DNA of 64,000 nucleotides, from assembly GCF_037201965.1 (NCBI RefSeq), contig NZ_CP147518.1, positions 2,727,001-2,791,000 on the forward strand, in the 5' to 3' direction. A program made the position numbers and the translations under genes. Within the stretch, counting starts at the first letter, position 1. Each line of letters starts with the position of its first letter. The notes under the pieces were generated by a model. The model was given only the letters and a program-made list of their open reading frames with translations. It searched no databases and was not told where the DNA came from. Source of the DNA: Spirosoma sp. SC4-14 (GTDB lineage: Bacteria; Bacteroidota; Bacteroidia; Cytophagales; Spirosomataceae). Below are positions 1 to 9,075 of the stretch, in pieces.

Positions 1-2981
1 GAAGCCAGAACGGCATCGGGCGACTGCTTGGCCAAAATCGCCTTATGCTGGGCAATAAGTTGGGGCGATTTGGTTTCGGTGATGGCTTCTTCCAGCTCAA
101 GGCTCTGTTCAACCGGTAATTTACCCGCCGACAGGTCAGCGAGTAACTGGTCGAAAATGGGCTTGGTATTGGCAACCGGTAATTTCCCCAGCGTAACCAG
201 CGCAGCCTGTTTTTCTTCCGTCGAATGCGTTTTCAGAACGTCCGACAACTGAGCAACCATCTGGTCTTTGGGCATATTGGTTTTGCCAATCAGGTCCAGC
301 GCAGCTACCCGCACCCGTTTGTCCTTATCGGCAAGGGCTGTTTCGATGGCTGTGCCAATCTGCTTGTCGTTCAGGGCGGCCAGCGCGCGGAGGGCTTCTT
401 CCCGAATTTCAGCTTCCCGGTCGTTTTTAAGCCGATCAATAAGCACAGGTCCGGCGGCAGTAATTGATAACTTGCTGATTGCCCGTATGGCACTCCGGCG
501 TAGTGGCAGTTCAGAATTCGTTGCCATTGCCATGAATAGCTGGGCTGATTTGGTCTTAAGAGCCGCAGGATCGCGTGTTATTGGGCCCCTGTATCGACCA
601 TCAACCCGGTCGAGCAGCGACGGTTTTGCCCAGGTGCTCAGCGCATCCATAGCTTCGGCACGTAGCGGAACTGGGTTGCCATCGGTATTGGCATAGCGAA
701 TCAGATTTTGCATCGCTTCGGCCGTGCCTACCCGCAAATTGGCGTTGATAGCCCGGCGAATAAGTGGTTCGTTCGTAAACTTGGTGCTTGTCAGGACTTT
801 TCCCAATGCTGGCAGGGCCTGCGGAATCGATAAATCGTCGTTGATGCCGCGAGCTGCTTCGGTGACCACAAATTCGTCGCTGTCGTTCAGGAAGTTGGCA
901 ATGCCGGGGTTTTGCATCCGACGCAAAGCCACCACGGCTGCGATACGCACCGCCCGCGACGGATGATTGGATAAAGCAATAATTGGTTCAGCCTTGCCGA
1001 TACGCGCCAGTGCCAGACTGCCCGCATGACGGATGTACGTATCTTCGTCGTTGTTAGCTTCGAGCAATGAAATGATTGGCTGAATAGCTGGTGCATACGC
1101 AATACGGCCCAGTGCTTCGGCGGCAAAAAAGCGTGTGCGGCTATTTTCATCTTTCAGCATTGGCACCAGCGCCGGGCCAGCCGCAGTGTAACGCATGTCG
1201 CCCAGCCAGCGAGCGGCCTGCGCCCGGATTTCGGGATCGCTGTCTTTCAGATACGGCATCAGCCGCTGTGCATATTTGGCATCTTTACGCGCCAATTGGC
1301 TCATGCCCCAGATGCTATGCACGCGGGCGAGTTGGTGTTCGGTCTGCTGAAGCATTTGCCCGAAAGCCGCAGCGCCCGCTTCGCCCCGTTTCACCAGTTC
1401 GAATTGTGCTTTCTGCCGAACACGCATATCCGCATTTTTCAGATAGCCACTCAGTTCGCTTACGGGCGTCTTACTGAAATTCTGTGCCAGTAACTTTTTC
1501 GTGAGGGCCCGTTCAGCCCAGTTTGCGCCATCCTTATCGTCGAGCTTCCAGACGCGGCCGTAGTCTTTGGTATCCCAACCGTTAATCCAGTCGGCTACGT
1601 ACATGGCGCCATCAGGACCGAAATCGATACCCGTTGCCAGCACATTACCCAGAATCTTCTTCGACTTGTCTAGCTCAAACGACGCGCCTTTGGGCTTCAG
1701 CGTAAAGGCATGAATACCCGACGCGGCCGGACTGCCGACGAATTCGGCAATGAAAAAGGTGTTTTTGTATTTCGGGCTCAGGGCCGTGCCGGGGTTGTAA
1801 AGCATACCCGCCGGACCGCTGACAAAGTTGGCCAGTGGGGGCAGAATATAAGCCGCCTGCCCGTCGAAACGGGGTTTAAACATCTGCTCGTCCATCCAGA
1901 CTTTGTAGGTGTTGTTCAGCGGATCGCGGTATTTACCGTATTGCCAGTTGCTGCGCCAGCCCGTGTCGGAACCGTTCACGATGTAGACCAGCCGTTCTTT
2001 TTCACCGGGATGGTCGCCGTCGTTGTCTTCGCTGATCAGGTTACCGTATTCGTCAAAGACAAATTCGTGTGTGTTTCGAACGCCATAGGCAAATACTTCA
2101 AAATCGCTGCCGTCAGGATTCGACCGCACCACAACACCGCTATTCGGATGTTCCCACTTTTTACCATCGGAGCCAAGGCCGTTGAAACCAATGTCGCCGA
2201 TTTGCCAGTAGATACGGCCATCGGGCCCCATTTCAACACCCGACAGACCATGCCCGCTGAAACCAATGTGAACGCCATAGCCGTGCGACAGCGATTTCTT
2301 TTCATCGGGAATGCCGTCGCCATTTTTGTCGCGTAGCCGCCAAAGGTCCGGTGCAACCGTCACATATAGATCGTTTCCATCCGATAAAACGCCACCCATC
2401 ACGTCAGTTGTTTCGTCGTGGAAGTCGTTGACGATCATTTTCGAGAGGTCGGCCACGCCATCGCCGTTGGTATCTTCGAGCCGGAAAACCTGCTCGCGTT
2501 CTACGGTCATGTCGCGCCAGTCGTGCGAACCGTCGCCATTTACGTCTTTTAACCACTCATTTTTTTTGCTGTTGGCGGGCGACAGAACCTTATGCAGAAA
2601 GGCCCTCTTGTCTTCAACCGTCTGGAGTCGGTTCGATTCGATTTCCCAATCCTGATGCCCGCGAATATCGAACTCCGAATTTTTCTGACGATTGGTCCGG
2701 GTATAATACAGCCGCCCCTGATCGTCGATGTCGATGGCAATCGGGTCGGAAACCAGCGAATCGACACCCCATAGCTTTAGCGTAAGGCCCTCGGCAAGTT
2801 GCGGTTTTACCAGTGCTTCAACGGCATGGGCCATTTCGACAGCTTTTTGGGGAGCTAGCTTTTTAATGCGTGACCCAATGGGGTCATCCATAAATCCGGT
2901 AAGCCCTACCCAGGTGGTCAAGCCAATGGCTGCCAGAGGAAGCAGGGATTGTCGGAACGGAAAGCGGATTATTTTTTTCAT
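1..2981 (-). CDS. Exported beta-propeller/HEAT-repeat protein (PVC-type dehydrogenase-like), C-terminus cut by window
   Basis: The frame is open from ATG at 2981 to the window edge (993 codons seen), so the C-terminus is missing. It begins with a signal peptide (MKKIIRFPFRQ, then a hydrophobic stretch to about residue 30). Residues about 60-490 look like a soluble glucose/sorbosone-dehydrogenase-type propeller with GPDG(A/R)(M/I)Y motifs. Three acidic calcium-type loops (DVNGDG near 145, DTNGDG near 170, DKNGDG near 215) are inserted. From about residue 510 there are tandem HEAT repeats (VRQKAQFEL, IRAQAARWLG, TRFFAAEALGRIAY and others). This architecture matches the membrane-bound dehydrogenase / DUF7133 proteins common in Bacteroidota and PVC bacteria, which often end in a cytochrome c CxxCH domain; that end is not visible. 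Substrate unknown; probably periplasmic or cell-surface. Confidence 0.85.
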   Translation of the reverse strand, partial: MKKIIRFPFRQSLLPLAAIGLTTWVGLTGFMDDPIGSRIKKLAPQKAVEMAHAVEALVKPQLAEGLTLKLWGVDSLVSDPIAIDIDDQGRLYYTRTNRQKNSEFDIRGHQDWEIESNRLQTVEDKRAFLHKVLSPANSKKNEWLKDVNGDGSHDWRDMTVEREQVFRLEDTNGDGVADLSKMIVNDFHDETTDVMGGVLSDGNDLYVTVAPDLWRLRDKNGDGIPDEKKSLSHGYGVHIGFSGHGLSGVEMGPDGRIYWQIGDIGFNGLGSDGKKWEHPNSGVVVRSNPDGSDFEVFAYGVRNTHEFVFDEYGNLISEDNDGDHPGEKERLVYIVNGSDTGWRSNWQYGKYRDPLNNTYKVWMDEQMFKPRFDGQAAYILPPLANFVSGPAGMLYNPGTALSPKYKNTFFIAEFVGSPAASGIHAFTLKPKGASFELDKSKKILGNVLATGIDFGPDGAMYVADWINGWDTKDYGRVWKLDDKDGANWAERALTKKLLAQNFSKTPVSELSGYLKNADMRVRQKAQFELVKRGEAGAAAFGQMLQQTEHQLARVHSIWGMSQLARKDAKYAQRLMPYLKDSDPEIRAQAARWLGDMRYTAAGPALVPMLKDENSRTRFFAAEALGRIAYAPAIQPIISLLEANNDEDTYIRHAGSLALARIGKAEPIIALSNHPSRAVRIAAVVALRRMQNPGIANFLNDSDEFVVTEAARGINDDLSIPQALPALGKVLTSTKFTNEPLIRRAINANLRVGTAEAMQNLIRYANTDGNPVPLRAEAMDALSTWAKPSLLDRVDGRYRGPITRDPAALKTKSAQLFMAMATNSELPLRRSAIRAISKLSITAAGPVLIDRLKNDREAEIREEALRALAALNDKQIGTAIETALADKDKRVRVAALDLIGKTNMPKDQMVAQLSDVLKTHSTEEKQAALVTLGKLPVANTKPIFDQLLADLSAGKLPVEQSLELEEAITETKSPQLIAQHKAILAKQSPDAVLA

Positions 2982-3149
2982 GTATGAAAGAGTGCGTCAG
3001 GCAAATTGAGTAAGCCAGGTTGTTTGTACGTTCCTGACGACCAATTTACAAAGTGGCTTTTGCTACTGATTTACTGACACAATGTAGCGCCTTTTAGCTT
3101 CCCGAAAAGGCAAAACTTCTGGGAAGTTGATTTCTGATTCTGCAAAACG

Positions 3150-3167
3150 TACTTCCGTACGGAAGTA
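3150..3167. promoter_or_regulatory. 18-bp perfect palindrome, possible operator
   Basis: TACTTCCGTACGGAAGTA is a perfect palindrome about 170 bp upstream of the start of the propeller/HEAT gene and just before a region of decayed ORFs. Its size suits a dimeric regulator site. No regulator is identified and no promoter consensus is evident beside it. Confidence 0.25.
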
Positions 3168-3189
3168 ACCGCTAAGAAAAATAACGGAT

Positions 3190-3514
3190 ATGGTGGTTGA
3201 CAAATTAACTGATCAGGAAAGAGAAAAGGAGCTTCGATTGATTGAGTCTCAACTTGCTGGTATACAGGCTACATTGGGTCGTTTGGTGTCAAGTCATCCG
3301 ATACCCTTCTGGATATGAGTGACTAGCTAACTATAAATCTGTATGCTAAAAACATACCCTTTCTCAGCAGGTTGTAAACTTGATCCGGAGGGAAGTGATT
3401 CTGGCTGAATGTACCCAAGGTGTCCTTGAACTAAATGATATAAGGCTAGTTCTAGACTACATTTATAAGCAAACTCGTCATCGGCACATTACCCTGATAA
3501 AACGATCTTACTGA
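3190..3514 (+). pseudogene. Decayed small ORFs, possibly an excisionase-like DNA-binding protein
   Basis: A 42-codon ORF (3190-3318, begins MVVDKLTDQEREKEL) is followed by an ATG-less open stretch (3350-3514) containing NDIRLVLDYIYKQTRHRHI. Coiled N-terminal helix followed by an 'IYKxTxxRxI' motif is reminiscent of small excisionase/helix-turn-helix proteins (MerR-like family) frequent near mobile DNA in Bacteroidota. If so, a stop and at least one frameshift have destroyed it. The similarity is by eye only, and the pieces could be chance ORFs. The rest of the 663-bp gap 2982-3644 shows nothing else apart from the palindrome at 3150. Confidence 0.22.
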
Positions 3515-3644
3515 GAGGACCTATAAACTGCGTCAGCAGGATCTTGTTCGATGTGAAGGACAATCCCTACAGAAAGGATTGAACATCCTTCTGGCTGGGC
3601 ACTGATTTACTTAAAGTTAGTATGAAATTTTATTAGAATATATA

Positions 3645-4286
3645 TCATTTAATCCTTATATATCTTATGGTAGGACTATCGTCATGATATATAAGTAAAC
3701 TATCTTCCGTAGGTTTGAACCTATAAACAGTTTCCCCAAACATATTATCAATACTAGTGCTAAACGGATCTTTACTCTCTTTTGCATAAGGGAAGCCATC
3801 AATACGGACTTCAATTATTGAATCGGCCAAATACGGCCTAAAATTACATGTGCCTTTTAGATAATTTTTTCCGGACCATATTTTAATAGAGTCGTCGTGG
3901 ATTAAGAGTCGCGATTGATGGTCTTTTCGAATGTAGTTACCAAAGAGTAATTGCTTGGTGGTACTATACACATATCCCCAGTACGTAAAGCTAAAGGCAA
4001 GAAAACTTAGAATTACTGGCTTAAATTTAATAGCTGGTTTTCTCCCTGCTAACATTCCCCAAAATCCATAAAACAGTAGGCCAATAAATACTAGGGAAAG
4101 AAAAATGTAACTATCCAGGATAGGCGTCAATATAAAATATATGGTATCCATTGCTAAACGAAGAGTTAACCTGATTAAATACCAGGCAATAACAATGAGT
4201 ACTAGAGAAAATAAACATCCTCCAAAACCGCTGGACTCGCGCTCATGGCGTCTTCCTCTTTCGTAATCCGACTCCCAAAAAAACAT
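3645..4286 (-). CDS. Hypothetical multi-pass membrane protein
   Basis: 213 codons from ATG at 4286; a TTG nine bases upstream is also possible. I do not recognise a family. After a charged N-terminus (WESDYERGRRHERES) there are hydrophobic segments at about residues 22-45, 50-77 and 89-107, then a soluble C-terminal half of about 100 residues ending in a beta-rich stretch (DSLLIYHDDSPTIRYIRIK). It is AT-rich compared with the genes on either side and sits in a gene-poor stretch with remnants and hairpins, which fits recent acquisition or relaxed selection. It could be an orphan protein; function unknown. Confidence 0.6.
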   Translation of the reverse strand: MFFWESDYERGRRHERESSGFGGCLFSLVLIVIAWYLIRLTLRLAMDTIYFILTPILDSYIFLSLVFIGLLFYGFWGMLAGRKPAIKFKPVILSFLAFSFTYWGYVYSTTKQLLFGNYIRKDHQSRLLIHDDSIKIWSGKNYLKGTCNFRPYLADSIIEVRIDGFPYAKESKDPFSTSIDNMFGETVYRFKPTEDSLLIYHDDSPTIRYIRIK

Positions 4287-4382
4287 TCTTTGCAATATTT
4301 ATGAACTCAATTAACATTTATCATCGCGGGCGATTCGAAACCTCATGATAAAGATTTATGGTCTAAAAGTATAGTAGTAACG

Positions 4383-4458
4383 AACTTTGTCTCAGCCGCT
4401 TCTGGGTTATGTCGTGAGCGACAGAACTCCTGACTCAGAAGCGGCTGAGACAAAGTTA
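4383..4458. repeat. 21-bp perfect inverted repeat with 34-nt loop
   Basis: Left arm 4383-4403 (AACTTTGTCTCAGCCGCTTCT) is matched exactly by right arm 4438-4458. The loop holds a second small hairpin (GTCG-TGAG-CGAC). It lies between two minus-strand small membrane genes. Arms this long without a U-run fit a small non-autonomous mobile element or transposon-end relic better than a simple terminator, but it could also be a strong 3' stem. Confidence 0.5.
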
Positions 4459-4527
4459 TAAGTGTGATTACTTACTCTCGAAACTTGAAAAGAAGTGAAA
4501 ACAACACTGCAATCGGATTCAGAAAAT

Positions 4528-4770
4528 CTACTGGCTTTGTTGTTGATTTTTGATGGCTTCTATCAGCTCATTATTTCGCTTTTCAGCTTTCCCGTTGTTG
4601 TATGAAATGACAGCCCAAACAGCGGTGCCCAACCAGATAAAGAAACCAAGCCCAAAAAATACGAACGTTAAGAATGCAACAATCTGCAAGATGACGGCAA
4701 TAATACCTGAGATAATTTTTCCTCTTAGTAAGAATGAAAGGCCTGGCACAAGAATGGCGAGTAGGATCAT
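4528..4770 (-). CDS. Small two-helix membrane protein, YqaE/Pmp3-like
   Basis: 80 codons from ATG at 4770. Two hydrophobic helices (about residues 2-15 continuing to 36, and 40-57) are separated by a short turn with RGK, followed by a charged tail rich in Asn, Glu and Gln. The opening MILLAILVPGLSFLLRGK and the length resemble the YqaE/Pmp3 stress-associated small membrane family, but the fit is partial and the call is tentative. It stands alone, 740 bp from the next gene on its 5' side. Confidence 0.55.
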   Translation of the reverse strand: MILLAILVPGLSFLLRGKIISGIIAVILQIVAFLTFVFFGLGFFIWLGTAVWAVISYNNGKAEKRNNELIEAIKNQQQSQ

Positions 4771-5516
4771 AAAATTAGGGTAAAGTATAGTTTAACAAAA
4801 AATGAATACCTCTCAGCTAGCCTTGTTTAATCTTAATATCGGTGTATTTGACTGTCAACTGCACTCCGACAGAGTAAGTCTAAACCAGACCTTGGATATC
4901 AACATCATGTAGCACCCAGTTCACGCCTTTTAGCAACTGTTTTTCTGCATCATTCAACTGTCAGGGGAGGCCACATTTTGGAGATTGAAGAAATACGCAT
5001 GTATCTCTCTGCGAGTTGCAAGTATATTAATATACATACTTATATGCAACTAATTGTACACTAAAAAATATCCGGATGAGGTATATAAGCTATTGTGAGG
5101 CTGATAGCTTTGCTAACCAATCATATATAAATTCCTCTTTAAGATTAAACCGCTCAGGGATGTATAAACTGTCAGTAATCGATTTTCTAGTATGTTCGAT
5201 AGGCTGCGGGCTCCAAATTGACAGATTTTACAGTAGGCCCTAGCCATACTGATCGGAGTAAAGACAGTTGATGTACGTATGAAAATGCCATAGATAGGGC
5301 ATTATGTAGCTAGCTACCGAACCTATTGACAAAGAATCCCAAAGGAGTGACAGCATCTGTCACTCCTTTGGGATTCTTTGTTACAAAACTATTACCGCTA
5401 CTCAGTTGAGGTTTTACGGTGAAACTTGCTATCTCCGGGGTAACAGTCTGCCAGTTAAAACTCCTTTTTAGTTCTATGAGAGATAGTGATCTCTTATATT
5501 GGATACATTGGTCACT
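4771..5516. other. Gene-poor AT-rich interval
   Basis: No convincing gene in these 746 bases. Reading frames on both strands are short and interrupted. The only clear structure is the long hairpin at 5330-5380 near the end of the downstream esterase gene. Base composition is visibly more AT-rich than the flanking esterase cluster. Confidence 0.5.
5330..5380. terminator. 23-bp perfect hairpin, 5-nt loop
   Basis: Left arm 5330-5352 (CAAAGAATCCCAAAGGAGTG + ACA) is perfectly complementary to 5358-5380 around the loop GCATC. It sits about 140 bp beyond the stop of the minus-strand carboxylesterase at 5517 and has no other gene near it. A strong terminator or stabilising 3' stem for that gene is most likely; the arm length would also suit a small repeat element. 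Confidence 0.5.
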
Positions 5517-7142
5517 CTACATCGACTTACCTGTCGCGATTTCGATCAGTTCTTTGTCGGGATGATTTTTTACCTGGCAGGTATTATCGAACAGCATCGT
5601 AGCGCCATTTTCAGCATTGTATTGTGGCCAGTTGGGTAGGCTTTTGTTGTTTGGATTCCCGGTGTGGGCGAAGGCAATCCAGGCATTGCTTATTTTATCG
5701 GCGAGCGCATAGGCGTCTTTACCGCCACCCGTCATTTCTTCGCAGCGAGCGATGTTGTTGAAGGCAAACGGAATTTCCATGCAGTGCATCGATTTGTACA
5801 TACCGTCGTTTACGGGCGAGTTCCAGGTGAAGAGGTACATATAAACCGGTGCGGCACCCGCTACAGCTTTTTGGTTGGCCTGCCGGATAACCCCCGCCCG
5901 GAAATTGATGTCGATATTGATGTAATCGGCCGGGCTGGCTGTTTCGGGGTAGGCTTTCTTTACGGCGGCCATATAGGCATCGGTTTTGTCGCCAATTCGT
6001 TTCTGCATGGCTGCTTTGGCGGCTTCCATATCAGTTACCCGGTTAGCTGGGTTGAACGGGCCAAACTCTGTCTTGGTCGAACCAACCAGCAAGGGAATGT
6101 TTTTGGCCAGTGCCATCGCTGCGGGTTCCGAAATCTGGTAAGGCAGAAAATTACCGTCATGGATGGGGCCCCAGCCGACTCCAAAACCTCCCTGACTCTG
6201 ACCTTTCAGACTTTCGTTCACTTTGCGCAGGGCGCGTTTACCGGCAGCGTTCAGACGCTCGTAGGAGATCTTTTGCAGCGAATCGATCTGATCAGGCTGA
6301 AAATGCAACTCTTCCAGTAAGGCAACTCCCACCTTTTTAGCAACGTCGCTTTCCGTGAAACTGGTCAGATAGCTGCCGCTTTGTACGATGGCTTTGTGAA
6401 ACAGACCTTTGGCCGATGGTGCGTTCATCAGGCTCGTGACTTTTCCGCCCCCGCCCGACTGACCGAAAATCGTTACGTTGTTCGGGTCGCCCCCAAACTG
6501 CGCAATGTTCTGTTTCACCCATTCGAGCGAAGCTACCAAATCCATCAAACCGGCATTGGGCGAGTTTTTGTATTTCTCACCATATGCCGACAGGTCCAGA
6601 AAGCCCAGAATGTTCAGCCGGTGATTGACCGTAACCACCACCACATCGCCTTTTTTGGCCAGATTTTCACCATCGTACGATGGCAGCTCTACCGAGGATC
6701 CAGCGGTAAAACCACCGCCGTGGAACCACACCATGACCGGACGTTTTTTAGCCTGAGACAGTTGAGGTGTCCAGACGTTCAGGCTCAGGCAGTTTTCGTT
6801 GGTGTAGCCCCAGTCGTGGTGAAACGGGAACTCGATCTCGTCGTAGGTGGAGGTAGTTGGGTCCATTGGGCAGACTGGGCCATAGGTCATCGAAGAGCGT
6901 ACTCCCGTCCACGAATTGGGTTTCGATGGACCCATAAACCGCTCGGCCTTTGCATAAGGAATCCCCTTGAATGTGAACGTACCGTTGTGAATGTAGCCGC
7001 GAACCTTGCCCGATTCGGTTGATGCAACGGCAATGTCTTTGCCCGCCATGATAGGTGTAGGAGCTGCTTTGGGCGTTTGCGCTACGGCCAGTAGCGGAAG
7101 GGCAAGCGCCGTTAAAGAAAGCAGAAGAGCTTTGGTTTTCAT
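5517..7142 (-). CDS. Exported type-B carboxylesterase
   Basis: 541 codons from ATG at 7142. N-terminal signal peptide (hydrophobic residues 5-20, cleavage after AVA/Q). The alpha/beta-hydrolase carboxylesterase fold is clear: oxyanion-hole HGGGF (141-145), nucleophile Ser229 in GQSGGGG, acid Glu359 in STKTEFG, His453 in MHCMEIPF. It would hydrolyse carboxylic esters in the periplasm; substrate unknown. The nucleophile motif is GQSGG rather than the family's usual GESAG. It is followed on the same strand (upstream) by a second carboxylesterase at 7356-8900, separated by 213 bp that contain CCCCGAAGGGG-type hairpins, so joint transcription is uncertain. The two proteins are clearly diverged paralogues. 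Confidence 0.88.
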   Translation of the reverse strand: MKTKALLLSLTALALPLLAVAQTPKAAPTPIMAGKDIAVASTESGKVRGYIHNGTFTFKGIPYAKAERFMGPSKPNSWTGVRSSMTYGPVCPMDPTTSTYDEIEFPFHHDWGYTNENCLSLNVWTPQLSQAKKRPVMVWFHGGGFTAGSSVELPSYDGENLAKKGDVVVVTVNHRLNILGFLDLSAYGEKYKNSPNAGLMDLVASLEWVKQNIAQFGGDPNNVTIFGQSGGGGKVTSLMNAPSAKGLFHKAIVQSGSYLTSFTESDVAKKVGVALLEELHFQPDQIDSLQKISYERLNAAGKRALRKVNESLKGQSQGGFGVGWGPIHDGNFLPYQISEPAAMALAKNIPLLVGSTKTEFGPFNPANRVTDMEAAKAAMQKRIGDKTDAYMAAVKKAYPETASPADYINIDINFRAGVIRQANQKAVAGAAPVYMYLFTWNSPVNDGMYKSMHCMEIPFAFNNIARCEEMTGGGKDAYALADKISNAWIAFAHTGNPNNKSLPNWPQYNAENGATMLFDNTCQVKNHPDKELIEIATGKSM

Positions 7143-7217
7143 TGAGTTTGGTTGGTTTGATTTACACTGATTTATGGATTGTTGAGCATTACCTCCAATC
7201 CGTTGAATGCCGGTATC

Positions 7218-7334
7218 AGCCCCGAAGGGGGTTTATAATTATAGAGAAAAGCGGTCCATCTAGTCTTTCACCCCTTCGGGGCTAAACTGAAACTTATGTT
7301 CTCTAATTCTATAATCCTGACATCCCTACGGGAT
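7218..7334. repeat. CCCCGAAGGGG-type inverted repeat cluster
   Basis: AGCCCCGAAGGGG at 7218-7230 pairs with its exact complement at 7271-7283. Each arm itself contains the palindromic core. A further small palindrome ATCCC-TAC-GGGAT lies at 7322-7334. All of it is in the gap between two esterase genes. Such short GC-rich stems recur in Bacteroidota intergenic DNA; here they may end or stabilise the upstream esterase transcript. Confidence 0.5.
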
Positions 7335-7355
7335 TCAAACGACGATTGCTTTGTT

Positions 7356-8900
7356 CTATCGTTTACTAATGGTCGAGAACAGGAAATCCAGCGCGGGGCT
7401 ATCGGCCATTGGCGCTGCGGCTGTTTTATCGCCAAAAACCATAATGTGCTTGTCTTTTGCCGAATAGGATGGCCATTGCGAAAGCCCTTTACCGTTTGGA
7501 TTGCCGGTTTTGATGAAATTAGCAAAGTAGGCTGACATATTTCTGGCCAGTTCGGCGTCGGTCGGTTCCAGCGGACGTAGCGTGTGGTCGATAAACTTAA
7601 GGTTGTCGTAGGCGTAGGCGACCTCGCCCGTGTGGAAAGCACCATAATGGGCATAATCGCCCGTAGCCGGAACTTTTCGGGTAAATCGATACACGTACAC
7701 AGGCTTGCCCTGCCCGCTGGCAATATTTGCCCAGGTGTAGTTCTGCGCACCAAAGATCATATCTCGGGAGATTTTCATTTGCGAACTGGCCGCTTCGGCG
7801 TCAGTGTTGCCGGGGTAGTATTTCAGAAATTGTTCAGCGTTCGCGCCGTACTGCTGCTGAATCTGTTTTCGGTATTCGTCCGCAGTTTTCTTTGGACCGA
7901 AAGACATGCCCTCATCTTCGTTCCAGCCCGTCAGCAGTATTACGTCATTTTCTTTCCCAGCCGCAAAAATGGCCGGAATCGACTCCGGCAGTACGTACCC
8001 GTCAATAATCGGACCGCGTCCCTGTGCTTTTTTCATGATCTCCTCCGCGGGTTTGGCCCGCAGTTCGGCCAGCGACGATGCACCCAGTGCCTGCGCCATT
8101 TTCAGCCCGGCTTCTTCGCCCTGCTGAAGCGTTGGATGTGGATTGGCAAAGCTGGCTCCGCTTTCGGCAATGGCTTTTTTAAACAGACCTTTCGCCAGTG
8201 GAGTTGCCACCATGCAGTTTACACTCATCGACCCGGCCGACTGCCCGGCAATGGTTACGTTGTTTGGATCACCGCCAAACTGGGCAATATTTTTCTTCAC
8301 CCACTGCAAAGCCGCTACCTGATCCATTAGCCCGTAATTGCCCGACGCCTGTTTGCCCGATTCTTTAGTCAGTTCGGGATGGGCGAAGAAACCAAAGGGA
8401 CCAACGCGGTAGTTGGCACTAACAAAAATTATACCTTTTTTGGCGGTGGCTTCCCCATCATAAATTGGGCAGGCGGTGCCGCCACTGCCAAAACCTCCAC
8501 CATAGATCCAAACAAGCACAGGTCGCTTTTCGCCCACCGATTTAGCTCCCGACCATACGTTGAGGTACAGACAGTCTTCGCTAATTGGCTCTTTGGGGAT
8601 CAGAAACTCAGCGCTCCACGGCCCGAATGGATTCGGTGTGCCCTGCATCGGACTTGCACAAAACGCATCGCATTTCCGAACGCCCGACCACGGTTTTACG
8701 GGCTGAGGGGCTTTCCAGCGCAAGTCGCCAACGGGTGGAGCGGCAAAGGGAATCCCCCGGAAAATGTGTACGTCGCCGTCCTGATTGAGCGTGCCGGAAA
8801 TCATACCGCCTTCCACTTTTACCGTGTCGAAATCCTTCGTTGAGGTAAAAGCTGCTGTTCCAAGCAGGCTCAGGAGTAAAAGTGAAAGAACGGATTTCAT
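7356..8900 (-). CDS. Exported type-B carboxylesterase (second copy)
   Basis: 514 codons from ATG at 8900, with signal peptide (MKSVLSLLLLSLLGTAAF). Standard carboxylesterase/cholinesterase features: start of the fold at GGMISGTL and FRGIPFAAPPVGDLRW, the disulfide-type motif SEDCLYLNVW, oxyanion-hole YGGGF, nucleophile Ser221 in GQSAG, acid about Glu330 in WNEDEGMSF, His423 in GAFHTGEVAY. The motif is more canonical than in the neighbour at 5517-7142. Predicted to be a periplasmic ester hydrolase. Upstream is a GC-rich repeat (8947-9069) and then a three-gene esterase operon on the same strand, giving five exported alpha/beta-hydrolases in a row. Confidence 0.92.
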   Translation of the reverse strand: MKSVLSLLLLSLLGTAAFTSTKDFDTVKVEGGMISGTLNQDGDVHIFRGIPFAAPPVGDLRWKAPQPVKPWSGVRKCDAFCASPMQGTPNPFGPWSAEFLIPKEPISEDCLYLNVWSGAKSVGEKRPVLVWIYGGGFGSGGTACPIYDGEATAKKGIIFVSANYRVGPFGFFAHPELTKESGKQASGNYGLMDQVAALQWVKKNIAQFGGDPNNVTIAGQSAGSMSVNCMVATPLAKGLFKKAIAESGASFANPHPTLQQGEEAGLKMAQALGASSLAELRAKPAEEIMKKAQGRGPIIDGYVLPESIPAIFAAGKENDVILLTGWNEDEGMSFGPKKTADEYRKQIQQQYGANAEQFLKYYPGNTDAEAASSQMKISRDMIFGAQNYTWANIASGQGKPVYVYRFTRKVPATGDYAHYGAFHTGEVAYAYDNLKFIDHTLRPLEPTDAELARNMSAYFANFIKTGNPNGKGLSQWPSYSAKDKHIMVFGDKTAAAPMADSPALDFLFSTISKR

Positions 8901-8946
8901 TAAAGATTTAGGTTTGTAGTCGTTCGCTTGTCGGTTGCTTTTCGAT

Positions 8947-9069
8947 CGCTCGTCCGCGATTGTATCGCGGATGACCGAGGCCCGCGTCTATGACGCGATC
9001 ATCCAGTTGGTTTGTTATCGCGTCGCAGACGCGAATCTCCAGCATCCGCGATTGCATCGCGGACGAGCG
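8947..9069. repeat. REP-like nested palindromic element
   Basis: Outer arms 8947-8973 and 9043-9069 match at 24 of 27 positions as an inverted repeat, and each arm contains its own TCCGCGAT...ATCGCGGA palindrome. Inside lie two more stems, CGCGTC-TAT-GACGCG (8982-8996) and CGCGTC-GCA-GACGCG (9020-9034). It occupies most of the gap between esterase genes 9076-9960 and 7356-8900. The nested design is typical of repetitive extragenic palindromes; no transposase is nearby. Confidence 0.65.
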
Positions 9070-9075
9070 GGTTTT

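Noticed and set aside
28-2767. Several plus-strand frames of 60-208 codons
   Set aside because: All lie opposite the continuous minus-strand propeller/HEAT frame, which has signal peptide, motifs and consistent codons; the plus-strand products show no family features.
4880-4970. Minus-strand fragment encoding LNDAEKQLLKGVNWVLHDV, briefly considered an antitoxin remnant
   Set aside because: Only 25 codons, stop-bounded, no toxin partner, and the similarity is too weak to name.
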